Part shown: one piece after another, positions 41,453 to 49,565 of the stretch | Position numbering within the stretch: the first letter of the stretch is position 1 | Layout of the letters: the number at the start of each line of letters is the position of its first letter | Source: Nocardioides sp. W7 | Lineage (GTDB): Bacteria > Actinomycetota > Actinomycetes > Propionibacteriales > Nocardioidaceae | Direction of reading: 5' to 3' | Assembly: GCF_022919075.1 (NCBI RefSeq) | Contig: NZ_CP095078.1 | Coordinates: 4,774,001-4,838,000 of the forward strand | DNA length: 64,000 nt | Program-made: the position numbers and the translations under genes | The notes under the pieces: generated by a model | Database searches by the model: none | Seen by the model: the letters and a program-made list of their open reading frames with translations, nothing else | Told to the model about the DNA's origin: nothing

Positions 41453-42351
41453 CCACCGGACTGCAGCTGGCGCTCCTGGCCGGCGGACTCATCGGACTCG
41501 GCCTGATGCTCCTGGTCGCCCGCCTCCTGCCCGCCGAACCGGACCTCGCCGACGCCCTCGCCCGGGTCTCGGCGACCCACACCGGAACCACGGCCACCCC
41601 GGCACCGGCGATCAGCGGCACGGAGCGGATCGGGCTGTGGGGACTACGCGTCCTACCCCCCGGACTCTGGGCGCGCACACCGGTCCGGGAGCTGGCGTTG
41701 CTCCGGGTCCCCGTGGCCCGCTTCTACGGCGAGAAGCTCACCTTCGCCGCACTCGGACTGCTGATCCCGCCGCTGCTCACCACCCTGTTCAACGCACTCG
41801 GCCTGGCGATCCCGCTCCCAATCCCGGCCGCGGCCTCGATCGGGCTCGCCGCGGTCATGTTCTTCATCCCCAACTACAACGCCCTCGACGAGGCCCGCAA
41901 GGCGAGGCTCGAGTTCGCCCGCGCCCTGGGTGCCTACATCGATCTGGTCGCCCTGGAGCGCCACAACGGGATCGGCGTGCGCCAAGCGATGGAGGCCGCC
42001 GCCCAGGTCGGCGACTCGTGGGTCTTCACCCGCCTCGCCGAGGAGCTCACCCGCTCGCGCTGGTCCGGCCTGCCGCCCTGGGACGCCCTACACACCTTGG
42101 CAGCAGAGCTCGGCCTGCCCGAGCTCGACGACTTCGCCGACATCATGCGGCTCTCGGGAGAACAAGGAGCAAGCGTGTACGCCACCCTGCGCGCCAGATC
42201 CGCAGCCATGCGCACCGCGATGCTCAACGACGAGATCGCCCAGGCCAACGCCGTCGGCGAACGGATGACCATCCCCGGCTCCCTGCTCGGCGTCACCTTC
42301 ATGGCGCTGCTCGTCGCCCCCTCATTACTGCGCATGTTCACCACCTCATGA
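41449..42351 (+). CDS. tadC: TadC-like inner-membrane platform protein (T2SSF family)
   Basis: 300 residues: an N-terminal span, a central pair of spans (LTFAALGLLIPPLLTTLFNA, IPAAASIGLAAVMFFIP), a T2SSF domain (LEFARALGAYIDLVALERHN, DFADIMRLSGEQGASVYATL) and a C-terminal span (GSLLGVTFMALLVAPSLL). It pairs with TadB. The start is coupled through an ATGA overlap. Confidence 0.88.
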   Translation: MTTGLQLALLAGGLIGLGLMLLVARLLPAEPDLADALARVSATHTGTTATPAPAISGTERIGLWGLRVLPPGLWARTPVRELALLRVPVARFYGEKLTFAALGLLIPPLLTTLFNALGLAIPLPIPAAASIGLAAVMFFIPNYNALDEARKARLEFARALGAYIDLVALERHNGIGVRQAMEAAAQVGDSWVFTRLAEELTRSRWSGLPPWDALHTLAAELGLPELDDFADIMRLSGEQGASVYATLRARSAAMRTAMLNDEIAQANAVGERMTIPGSLLGVTFMALLVAPSLLRMFTTS

Positions 42352-42382
42352 CAACAACCGCCACCACCCCAGGAGGAACCCG

Positions 42383-42610
42383 ATGTTAAAAGCCCTCGTC
42401 TTGCTCCAGATCGCCGCACTCCACTACGACGACCTGCGCACGCATCGGCCCACCCATCGGCCCGGCCACCGGGCAGAAGAGCGGGCCGGGGAGCGCGGCT
42501 CCGTGACCATCGAGCACGTGCTCTGGGCGGTGGCGGTGATCGCCATCGTCGGAGTCGTGGTCGCGGCGGTGACGTCCTATGTCAAGTCCCAAGCCGGCAA
42601 CATCAACTAG
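42383..42610 (+). CDS. Flp-like type IVb prepilin
   Basis: 75 residues with a basic leader, a processing site after Gly39 (GERGSVTIEH; Glu at +5 of the mature form) and a hydrophobic stretch HVLWAVAVIAIVGVVVAAVT followed by a short tail. This is the layout of class IVb prepilins cut by a TadV/PilD-type peptidase. AGGAGG precedes the ATG. The predicted main subunit of the Tad-like pilus. No prepilin peptidase gene is visible in the window. Confidence 0.75.
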   Translation: MLKALVLLQIAALHYDDLRTHRPTHRPGHRAEERAGERGSVTIEHVLWAVAVIAIVGVVVAAVTSYVKSQAGNIN

Positions 42611-43001
42611 TCGCCACCCACGGCGGCGGCGCGGTGAGCGGGGCTCGGTCTCGATCGAGCTCGTGATCCTCCTGCCTGCCCTCTTCGCGTTGATGTTCCT
42701 GGGCATGCAGGCCGCGCTGTTCTACCAGGCCCGAACGGTGGCCATCGCGGCCGCGCAGGAGGGCGCCCGGGCAGCCGGTGCCGAGCACGGACGCGAGTCC
42801 GACGGTCTCGGTGCGGCGGACGACTTCATCACCGAAGCAGGCGGGGACGACGTGCTGACCAGAGCCCAGGTGACCGTTAATCGGACGACAGCCATCGCCA
42901 CCGTCACGGTGAGCGGATTCAGCATGAGCGTGATCCCGGGCTGGAAGGTCCGGATTACCCAGAGCGCGACGGTCCCGGTCGAGAGGCTGACCACACCATG
43001 A
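42579..43001 (+). CDS. TadE-like pseudopilin
   Basis: 140 residues with a basic leader and the TadE signature GSVSIELVILLPALFALMFL, then a small extracytoplasmic domain ending in VTVSGFSMSVIPGWKVRITQ. The ATG at 42579 lies inside the pilin gene (32-base overlap); a later start is possible but would remove little of the leader. Probably a minor subunit that primes pilus assembly. Confidence 0.78.
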   Translation: MSSPKPATSTSRHPRRRRGERGSVSIELVILLPALFALMFLGMQAALFYQARTVAIAAAQEGARAAGAEHGRESDGLGAADDFITEAGGDDVLTRAQVTVNRTTAIATVTVSGFSMSVIPGWKVRITQSATVPVERLTTP

Positions 43002-43423
43002 CCCGGCGCCGCGACGAACGGGGATCAGCAGCGATCGAGGCAGCAATCGGCGTACCGGCCTTCGCCCTGCTCGTCGGGCTCATCATCTTCGGCGGACGCA
43101 CCGCGAGCACCCACCAAGCACTGCAATCCGCGGCCGCCGATGGCGCCCGGTCGGCCTCGCTCGCCCGCAGCCCCGACACCGCCGCCGCTGACGCTCGCGA
43201 GGCGGCGACCACCAGCATCACCAACCAGCAGATCGGATGCGATCACGTCAAGGTCAGCGTCGACACCGCCGACTTCGACAAACGACCCGGCGTCCCCGGG
43301 GCGGTCGACGTGACCGTCTCGTGTCGCCTGGACCTCTCCGACCTCGCCGTACCGGGCGTCCCCGGCTCCCGGGTGCTGCGCGCGACGATGTCCAGCCCGA
43401 TCGACACCTGGCGGGAACGATGA
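42998..43423 (+). CDS. TadE-like minor pseudopilin
   Basis: 141 residues with the leader RRRDERGSAAIEAAIGVPAF (processing after Gly, Glu at +5) and one N-terminal span, followed by a 100-residue domain with a Cys pair (IGCDHVKVS, VSCRLDLSD) that could form a disulfide outside the cell. Coupled by ATGA overlap to the gene before it and to the gene after it. Confidence 0.75.
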   Translation: MTRRRDERGSAAIEAAIGVPAFALLVGLIIFGGRTASTHQALQSAAADGARSASLARSPDTAAADAREAATTSITNQQIGCDHVKVSVDTADFDKRPGVPGAVDVTVSCRLDLSDLAVPGVPGSRVLRATMSSPIDTWRER

Positions 43424-43842
43424 GCCGCCCACGCGACGAGGGCGGATCCATCACCGTCTGGCTGGCGCTGTCCAGCCTCGCGATGATCTTCCTGGTCGGG
43501 CTGGCCGTCGATCTCGGCGGCCAGGTCCACGCCCACGAACGCGCCCACGACCTCGCTGCCCAGGCCGCCCGCGCCGGCGGCGGCGAGGTCGACGGCGGAG
43601 CGGCGATCGAAGGACGCGTCCTGACCATCAACCCGACCCTCGCCCGCGCCGCCGCCCAGCACTACCTCGAGACTGCCGGCGTCACCGGCAACGCCGAGAT
43701 CACCAACGCCACCACCCTCACCGTGACCGTCCACGACTCCTACGACCCCCGGTTCCTCGGCCTGCTCGGCATCAACCGGCTCGACGTCACCGGCACCGCC
43801 ACCGCACGCCTGACCCGCACCCTCGGAGGGAATCCGCGATGA
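43420..43842 (+). CDS. TadG/Rv3660-neighbour-type pilus assembly protein
   Basis: 140 residues with DEGGSITVWLALSSLAMIFL and LVGLAVDLGGQVHAHERAHD, the pattern of small actinobacterial Tad-locus proteins that carry one span and a helical AHDLAAQAARAGG segment. The C-terminal part is a small beta domain (TTLTVTVHDSYDPRFLG). It is coupled through ATGA to the large LysM-BTAD gene. Confidence 0.72.
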   Translation: MSRPRDEGGSITVWLALSSLAMIFLVGLAVDLGGQVHAHERAHDLAAQAARAGGGEVDGGAAIEGRVLTINPTLARAAAQHYLETAGVTGNAEITNATTLTVTVHDSYDPRFLGLLGINRLDVTGTATARLTRTLGGNPR

Positions 43843-46800
43843 GCAACGTCCACTCCCGGCTGCGGGGCCTGACAGCAACCCTGGCCCTGCTGGCCTTCGT
43901 CGGCGGCACACCACCCCTGCTCCTCGCAATCGACGCAGTCCCAGACCTCTCTGCCTTCTCCTGGTCCCGACTGAGCGCACCAGACGACGGGACGCTCGCG
44001 CTCGAAGTGATCACCGTGGTCGCGTGGATCGCCTGGGCCGTGTTCGCCTACTCAGTCATCGCCGCCATCGTGTCCCACGCCCGGGGCATCCGGGCCCCAC
44101 GCCTGCCGGGCCTCGCGATGCCCCAGCTCGCTGCGGACCGACTCGTCGCCGCGGCAGCCCTCCTCTTCGTCGCCATCCCTGCGACCACGGCGCTCCTGTC
44201 CCCACCGCGAGCCCAAGCGACCCCGGCAGCCGCACCACTACCGGACTACCACGTCGCCGAAGCGCAGCCGGTGGCGCCGGCCGCGCCGGCCCCCGCCGTC
44301 GTCGTCGCACCGAAGAAGGCCGAGCCACACGGCACTGAGCGCTACACCGTCAAGCGCGGCGACAGCCTCTGGAAGATCGCGGATGAGCGGCTCGGGGACG
44401 GCACCCGGTACGTCGAGCTCGTCGACCTCAACCACGCCATGCTCGACGGCCGACCCGGATTCCTACTGCCCGGCACCGTGCTGCGCGTGCCGGCAACCCC
44501 GGCAGCGGCCGAGGTGGTGGAGGACGAGTACGTCGTCCAGCCCGGCGACACCCTCTCCGAGATCGCCGCAGAGCAACTCGACGACGCCGCCGCGTACCAG
44601 GCGATCTTCGAAGCATCCCAGAACACGGCGCAGGCCAACGGAGTCCACCTCACCGACCCCGACCTGATCCACCCAGGCTGGCGACTGACCATCCCCGGGC
44701 AGCACCCATCGTCGGCTCCGCAGAAGCCCCCCGTCGAGCTACCTCCAACGCCGCCCGAGACGCCTCCCGAAGCCGTCCCTCCTCCCGTGCCGGCCACCCC
44801 TCCAGCCCCCGACGAAGCCGTCCCCCCGCCAACGGACAACGTCGACGACACGGAGGACAACGCCGACGACGACGCCGAGCGGTCCTGGCTCCTCTCCGGC
44901 CTGACCGGCACAGGCGCCGTACTCGCCGGCTCGCTCTGGCTCGTCCTGCGCCAACACCGACGGACTCAACTGCGGCACCGACGACCCGGCACGATCCTCG
45001 CCCCGCCACCCGAGGAGCTCCGGGACGTGGAGAAGAGTGCACACGTCACCGGATCCGTCATCGCGCCTCGCATCGAGGACCTCGACCGAGCACTACGGTC
45101 CCTCTCGCCCTCTCCGAGACTGCTGTCCGCGTCCCTGTCCGAACATCGGATCACCCTGACACTCGCGGAGACCGCTGACCTGCCGCGGCCGTGGACCGGC
45201 TCCGCTACGACCTGGCACCTCGAACTGGCCGACGTCCCGGTGGTCTCCGCTGACGCCAGCGCGCCGTACCCGCTGCTGGTGAGCGTCGGCCAGGCCGCCG
45301 ACGGTGCGTTGATCCTGCTGAACCTCGAGGAGCTCCGCACCGTGGCGGTGACCGGGAACCACGAGCGCGGCGAGGCACTTGCCCGACACCTCACCGCGGA
45401 GCTCGCGCTCAACCCCTGGTCGATGCTCGTCGAGGTCGACACCCTGGGCGTCGGAGCAGAACTCACCGACCTCCATCCAGGCCGCCTCCGCATCCATGCT
45501 CCGGGTGACCGCGCGTTCATCAGCCGGCTCGTCCGTGAACTCTCCGCCGACGAGCCCGCCCAGGAACCAGACCAGTTCCGCGCAGTGATCATCGCCAACA
45601 CCGATCACCCCGACGCCGACGTTGCCGACCTCGCCAACGCGATCACCGGCTACCCCACGCGGCCAGCTGCCGCGCTCGTCAACCTCGGCCCTGCCCCGAC
45701 GGCGACTGGCACCGACCTGCACCTTTCCAGCGACGGCCACTTGACGAGTCCACCGCTGGGCCTCCACCTGGCTACCGCGGGCCTGACCTCAGACGAGGCG
45801 AAAGCCTGCGCCACCCTCGTCGACATCAGCCGCGAAGCCGAGATCACTCCCGTCCCACGGCCCACCGACGAGACGGCCGTCGCGGACCCCTCGGGCGCCC
45901 TCGTCGCGCACCTGACCGAACCACGCCCCCACGGCCCGGCCGGCGACCGTTCACTCCTGCCCCAAGACGCGCAGGCCTACGCCGACATCGCGGCCACGAC
46001 GGTCGCCGACGTGGACCAGCTCGCTCCCCTCGCTCGTCGCGACGCAGGGTCAGCCGTGGACATGGCCGATCCCGACCTCGACGAGGACCTCGCACGCTGG
46101 GAGTCACCCATCCCCGTCGCCCCCAAGCTCACCCTCCTCGGACCCGTGTCGGCCCGGACGATGGGCGACATCAAGGCAACGGCCAACCGTCGCCCGTACT
46201 ACATCGAACTGCTGGCCTACCTCGTGCTGCACCCCGCCGGGGCAACCGCGGACGACCTCGCCGCCGCGATCGGGCTCCGTCCCAAACGCGCCCGCACCGA
46301 CATGAGCGCACTCCGCCTCTGGCTCGGAGTCGACCACACCGGCGAGCCCTACCTGCCACGGGCGCGACAGACCCACGAACCCGGGGTGACCGCGCCGTAC
46401 CGGGTCCACAGAGTCCTGTCCGACCTGGACCTGTTCCGACGCCTCCGTACCCGCGGTGAGAGCCGAGGCGCGGAAGGAATCTCGGACCTCGTCACCGCGC
46501 TCCGGCTGGTCAGCGGCGAGCCCTTCACCGACCTCCGCAATGGCGGCTGGAGCTGGTTGCTGGAGGGCGAGCGCCTCGACCACATCATGACGAGCGCCAT
46601 CGTCGACGTCAGCCATGTCGTCACCACCCACGCACTCAGTACCGGTGATCTCGACCTCGCCCGCTTCTCCGCACAGGTCAGCCTCACCGCGGCGCCGTAC
46701 GACGACATCGCCCAGCTCGACATGATCGCCGTCGAGCGAGCAAGCGGCCACCACGCGCACGCCGACGCCCAGCTGAGGGATGACGTGCTCAACCGGAGCG

Positions 46801-46895
46801 ACGACGAACTCGGCCCGGTCGACCTGCCGGCGCGGACCTCGGCCGTCGTTCGGGACAAGGCATGGACGCGCAAACGGGTAGGCAGGACCGGATAG
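43839..46895 (+). CDS. Membrane protein with two LysM domains and a C-terminal BTAD-like domain
   Basis: 1,018 residues. N-terminal membrane spans at about 11-31, 55-80 and 101-120, then LysM repeats at about 168-218 (YTVKRGDSLWKIADERLG) and 230-286 (YVVQPGDTLSEIAAEQLD), a Pro-rich hinge (290-332), another span (349-371), a large cytoplasmic part and a C-terminal bacterial transcriptional activator-like region (PYYIELLAYLVLHPAG, GLRPKRARTDMSALRLWLG, LVTALRLVSGEPFTD). LysM would bind peptidoglycan on the outside while the BTAD-like TPR part faces the cytoplasm, so it could link the wall to the Tad-like machine. Last gene of the overlapping pilus operon. Confidence 0.85.
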   Translation: MSNVHSRLRGLTATLALLAFVGGTPPLLLAIDAVPDLSAFSWSRLSAPDDGTLALEVITVVAWIAWAVFAYSVIAAIVSHARGIRAPRLPGLAMPQLAADRLVAAAALLFVAIPATTALLSPPRAQATPAAAPLPDYHVAEAQPVAPAAPAPAVVVAPKKAEPHGTERYTVKRGDSLWKIADERLGDGTRYVELVDLNHAMLDGRPGFLLPGTVLRVPATPAAAEVVEDEYVVQPGDTLSEIAAEQLDDAAAYQAIFEASQNTAQANGVHLTDPDLIHPGWRLTIPGQHPSSAPQKPPVELPPTPPETPPEAVPPPVPATPPAPDEAVPPPTDNVDDTEDNADDDAERSWLLSGLTGTGAVLAGSLWLVLRQHRRTQLRHRRPGTILAPPPEELRDVEKSAHVTGSVIAPRIEDLDRALRSLSPSPRLLSASLSEHRITLTLAETADLPRPWTGSATTWHLELADVPVVSADASAPYPLLVSVGQAADGALILLNLEELRTVAVTGNHERGEALARHLTAELALNPWSMLVEVDTLGVGAELTDLHPGRLRIHAPGDRAFISRLVRELSADEPAQEPDQFRAVIIANTDHPDADVADLANAITGYPTRPAAALVNLGPAPTATGTDLHLSSDGHLTSPPLGLHLATAGLTSDEAKACATLVDISREAEITPVPRPTDETAVADPSGALVAHLTEPRPHGPAGDRSLLPQDAQAYADIAATTVADVDQLAPLARRDAGSAVDMADPDLDEDLARWESPIPVAPKLTLLGPVSARTMGDIKATANRRPYYIELLAYLVLHPAGATADDLAAAIGLRPKRARTDMSALRLWLGVDHTGEPYLPRARQTHEPGVTAPYRVHRVLSDLDLFRRLRTRGESRGAEGISDLVTALRLVSGEPFTDLRNGGWSWLLEGERLDHIMTSAIVDVSHVVTTHALSTGDLDLARFSAQVSLTAAPYDDIAQLDMIAVERASGHHAHADAQLRDDVLNRSDDELGPVDLPARTSAVVRDKAWTRKRVGRTG

Positions 46896-46985
46896 AGGGC
46901 CGCGCTTTGGATCACCGCCCCCATCGTCCGTTCGTCGATGTGCCGCGACCTGACACTGGCGATGCGTACCAGGTTGACCATGAAC

Positions 46986-47001
46986 TAGAACGTATGTTCG
47001 A
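46986..47001 (+). promoter_or_regulatory. SOS (LexA) box
   Basis: TAGAACGTATGTTCGA matches the actinobacterial LexA consensus TCGAAC-N4-GTTCGA except at one position, and fits the Gram-positive core GAACRNRYGTTY. It overlaps a possible TATGTT -10 and lies 14 bases before the ATG of the next small gene, so that gene is probably induced by DNA damage. Confidence 0.7.
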
Positions 47002-47015
47002 CTCAGGGGGTGGCG

Positions 47016-47228
47016 ATGACGAGAGGCGAGCAGCAGTACATGGCGGGATACAACGCTGGCCGCACGCTCGCACTACAGACGGGATCCGCCGAAGCCGGGC
47101 ACCGCTGGCTCGCCACGCATCCGGCTGCCGACATCGCCTACGTAGCCGGCTACGAGTGGGCACTGTGGGACTACGAGGACGCCAACGGCCTTACACACGG
47201 CAGCCGAGCGAGGCCCGCGGCGGGCTAG
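47016..47228 (+). CDS. Small SOS-linked protein of unknown function
   Basis: 70 residues (72 if the GTG at 47010 is used): GEQQYMAGYNAGRTLALQTG, AEAGHRWLATHPAADIAYVA and GYEWALWDYEDANG, rich in aromatic residues, with no membrane span. I do not recognise a family. The LexA box directly upstream suggests damage-induced expression, and position before the replication genes suggests a role in element maintenance or copy control; both are inferences. Confidence 0.6.
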   Translation: MTRGEQQYMAGYNAGRTLALQTGSAEAGHRWLATHPAADIAYVAGYEWALWDYEDANGLTHGSRARPAAG

Positions 47229-47488
47229 TCAGCCCGTGCAGATCGCGCTCACAGTCCGTAGCCTCTGTCGCCGGCCTGCCCAATGCGCGGCGCTGGTACC
47301 GCGCATCACTGAGCCCAGGGATGGCAGCACCGTTCGAGTCGGGCCAGGCTCCAGGGGCTCGTCCGGATACGTGTTCGGACGAGCCCCGAAATCCGCTTGC
47401 CGACTTGGGGGTACCTGTTGACCTGCGGAAACGCAGGTACCCCCTCGTGTTCCCCTGCTGAGTTCCCCCGATTCGGGGGAACCTGGCG
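47229..47488. repeat. Cluster of three strong inverted repeats before the primase gene
   Basis: IR-a: GGGGCTCGTCCG / CGGACGAGCCCC (47354-47365, 47376-47387), loop 10, terminator-like. IR-b: GGGGGTACCTG / CAGGTACCCCC (47407-47417, 47434-47444), which competes with an inner CCTGCG-GAAA-CGCAGG hairpin. IR-c: GTTCCCCCGA-T-TCGGGGGAAC (47462-47482), whose 3' arm holds the only purine-rich ribosome-site candidate for the primase. The set could be an origin, an attenuator or a translational switch. Confidence 0.7.
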
Positions 47489-48412
47489 ATGCACGATCGC
47501 CGCATGTACGACCCCACGAACCCCGTCCCGCACTGGACCGTTGCGACGATGCGCCACGTCGCCACCGAAGACACGCTGGCCGGTGCCGCGATCCGCTACG
47601 CGAACCTCGGGATCCCGGTCTTTCCGTGCGTCCCGGGCGGCAAGCAACCGCTGACCCCGAACGGCTTCCACGACGCGACCTCATCAGCCCGTGCCGTCCA
47701 CCGGTGGTGGCAGCGCACCCCCGCGGCGAATATCGGGCTCCCCACCGGGGCCAGCACCGGCATCCTCGTCGTCGACGTCGACGTCTACTCCCGAGCTAGC
47801 GGGTTCGGTGCCTTCGAACGGGCCCGGTCCGAGGGCCTGGCCGAGGGTTGGGGGTGGCTGGTCCGGACCCCGTCCGGCGGCGTCCACGCTTACTACCCCA
47901 CCGTTGCCGGCCAGGAGCAGCGCTGCTGGCAGGTCCCGTCGGCGCACATCGACTTCCGCGGCGACGGCGGCTACGTGATCGCTCCCCCGTCCCGCGTCGA
48001 GATCGACGGGGTGCTCCGGACGTACGACGTGATCGCCGTCGCGACGCGACCGGCACGCTCGGTCGACGCGACCAAGCTCCGTGCGTTCCTCGAGCCGCCG
48101 CGCCGCAAACCGTCTGTGCCATCGCCCTCCGTCGTAGGGACGGGTTGTCGCCCAGATGCACTCGCCGCGACCGTGGCCGCCGCCCCGGAGGGTGGACGCA
48201 ACCGATCACTGTTCTGGGCCTCGTGCCGCATGGTCGAGGACGGCCTCGACCGCACCACGGTCGCCAGCTACCTGCTGCCCGCCGCGCAGCACGCTGGGCT
48301 CCCCGATCGCGAGATCGAGACCACGATCGACTCCGCCTTCCGCAGCACCTCCCGCCTCAGCGCCGCGAGCCGCCCGGGCCCTACCCGAGCGAGTGAGGCG
48401 ATCCAGCTGTGA
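47489..48412 (+). CDS. Bifunctional DNA primase/polymerase (prim-pol) domain protein
   Basis: 307 residues with an N-terminal prim-pol domain: GIPVFPCVPGGKQPL, HRWWQRTPAANIGLPTG, catalytic Asp pair in LVVDVDVY (D96, D98), and HIDFRGDGGYVIAPPSR. The C-terminal 100 residues are helical (EGGRNRSLFWASCRMVEDGL), as in the PriCT-type helper region. It would prime replication of the element, probably from the adjacent repeat cluster. The ATG at 47489 has no ordinary ribosome site except in the arm of IR-c; an ATG at 47504 is an alternative. Confidence 0.87.
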   Translation: MHDRRMYDPTNPVPHWTVATMRHVATEDTLAGAAIRYANLGIPVFPCVPGGKQPLTPNGFHDATSSARAVHRWWQRTPAANIGLPTGASTGILVVDVDVYSRASGFGAFERARSEGLAEGWGWLVRTPSGGVHAYYPTVAGQEQRCWQVPSAHIDFRGDGGYVIAPPSRVEIDGVLRTYDVIAVATRPARSVDATKLRAFLEPPRRKPSVPSPSVVGTGCRPDALAATVAAAPEGGRNRSLFWASCRMVEDGLDRTTVASYLLPAAQHAGLPDREIETTIDSAFRSTSRLSAASRPGPTRASEAIQL

Positions 48413-48759
48413 ACACCCACACCGAATACCGCCGCCACAGCCAGCGCCCTCAGCACCAGCCCGCTCCCGCTCTGTTGCCAGATGGCACAGCCAACGAACT
48501 GGCTCGGCACCGCGACCGCTCACTCGCCAGGCCCCCCGCTAATCAGGCAGCGGCGGCGACGCGCATCGCCTGGGTGCGACCGACCGAACTCACCCCCTAC
48601 GTCGCACCGTTGATCGGTCGCGGCATCGACCTCCAGGCCGAGCTGATCCGGCGTGCCCGCCGTACCCCGGTCACGGTCAGCCGCACCGTGCGCCGATCCC
48701 CCGGTCCCTCATCCCGATCGAACTCGCCCGCGGCACGCGAGGAAGGACTCCAGCTATGA
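48409..48759 (+). CDS. Small basic protein of unknown function
   Basis: 116 residues, Arg/Pro/Gln-rich, with a short ordered segment ATRIAWVRPTELTPYVAPLI, GRGIDLQAELIRRARR. The GTG start overlaps the primase stop (GTGA) and its stop overlaps the next start, so it is translated as part of the replication operon. Basic charge suggests nucleic-acid binding; no domain is recognised. Confidence 0.6.
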   Translation: MNTHTEYRRHSQRPQHQPAPALLPDGTANELARHRDRSLARPPANQAAAATRIAWVRPTELTPYVAPLIGRGIDLQAELIRRARRTPVTVSRTVRRSPGPSSRSNSPAAREEGLQL

Positions 48760-49565
48760 CTCACTCGTTCACCACGGCCCAGGGACTTCGGCGTCTCCTC
48801 GTCCGGCTCCGAGTGTCGGGGCCACGCGCTTGGGAGCACGACGCCGAGGCGCGCGAGCTCATGGTGTTCGCCTCCCGCAGGTACCGGGCGCTGTCGATCA
48901 AGCACCGCTGCGATCCCGCGGTCGGTGCAGCCGCCGCGTTCGAGGCGATGCGTACCTACGCCGTGCGCACCGCCGCCGACCCGTGGGCGGTGGTGACCCA
49001 GGCGGTCAAGGTCAGCCTGATCGCTGAAGAGCGCGCCGAGGGCCTCCTGTGCTCGCCCGACCGCGCCCGGCGTCCCGAGGTCTCCTGCCACCACGACGTA
49101 CGCCGCTTCAGCGACACCGAAGCCGACCTTCCGAACCTCCTGCCCGCCCTCGCCGTGGAGCCCGTGGAAGCCGGTGATGCTCCCCCGACGGCCGCGTTCG
49201 AGGCGGTCGAGACCGTCATCGACCTCGTCACCGCACTCGGGTGGCCCCGCGACACCGCCACCTGCGCACTGGACTACATCGCCGCGCGCCTGGTCGAATC
49301 CGGCAACCGAGCTACGACCCACGCAGCGTTGCGCCGTGACCACAGCGCCCGGGCGCTTCTCGACCTCGACCGGGACGCGTGGGCCACCCTGCTCAGGGTC
49401 GTCCTCGGCAACCCGAACCCGGACGAGGCCTGGACCTCCGATGGCCACGGTCTGCTCCTGCGGCTGCTGATCGGCCATCCGGTCACCGAGGTGCTCGATG
49501 ATGACCTGCTCGTCCTGGAGATCGCCGACACGGCCCCGGACCCGCGAGGAGACGTGCATGTCTGA
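48756..49565 (+). CDS. Unrecognised protein of the replication/transfer operon
   Basis: 269 residues, mostly helical, cytoplasmic, with no motif I can name. Segments include GLRRLLVRLRVSGPRAWEHD, AAAFEAMRTYAVRTAADPWA and a Leu/Asp-rich C-terminus (LLLRLLIGHPVTEVLDDDLL). The helical plan and AAFEAMR/WAVV pattern loosely recall sigma-like or replication-helper proteins of actinobacterial elements. It overlaps both neighbours (4 and 8 bases). Confidence 0.6.
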   Translation: MTHSFTTAQGLRRLLVRLRVSGPRAWEHDAEARELMVFASRRYRALSIKHRCDPAVGAAAAFEAMRTYAVRTAADPWAVVTQAVKVSLIAEERAEGLLCSPDRARRPEVSCHHDVRRFSDTEADLPNLLPALAVEPVEAGDAPPTAAFEAVETVIDLVTALGWPRDTATCALDYIAARLVESGNRATTHAALRRDHSARALLDLDRDAWATLLRVVLGNPNPDEAWTSDGHGLLLRLLIGHPVTEVLDDDLLVLEIADTAPDPRGDVHV

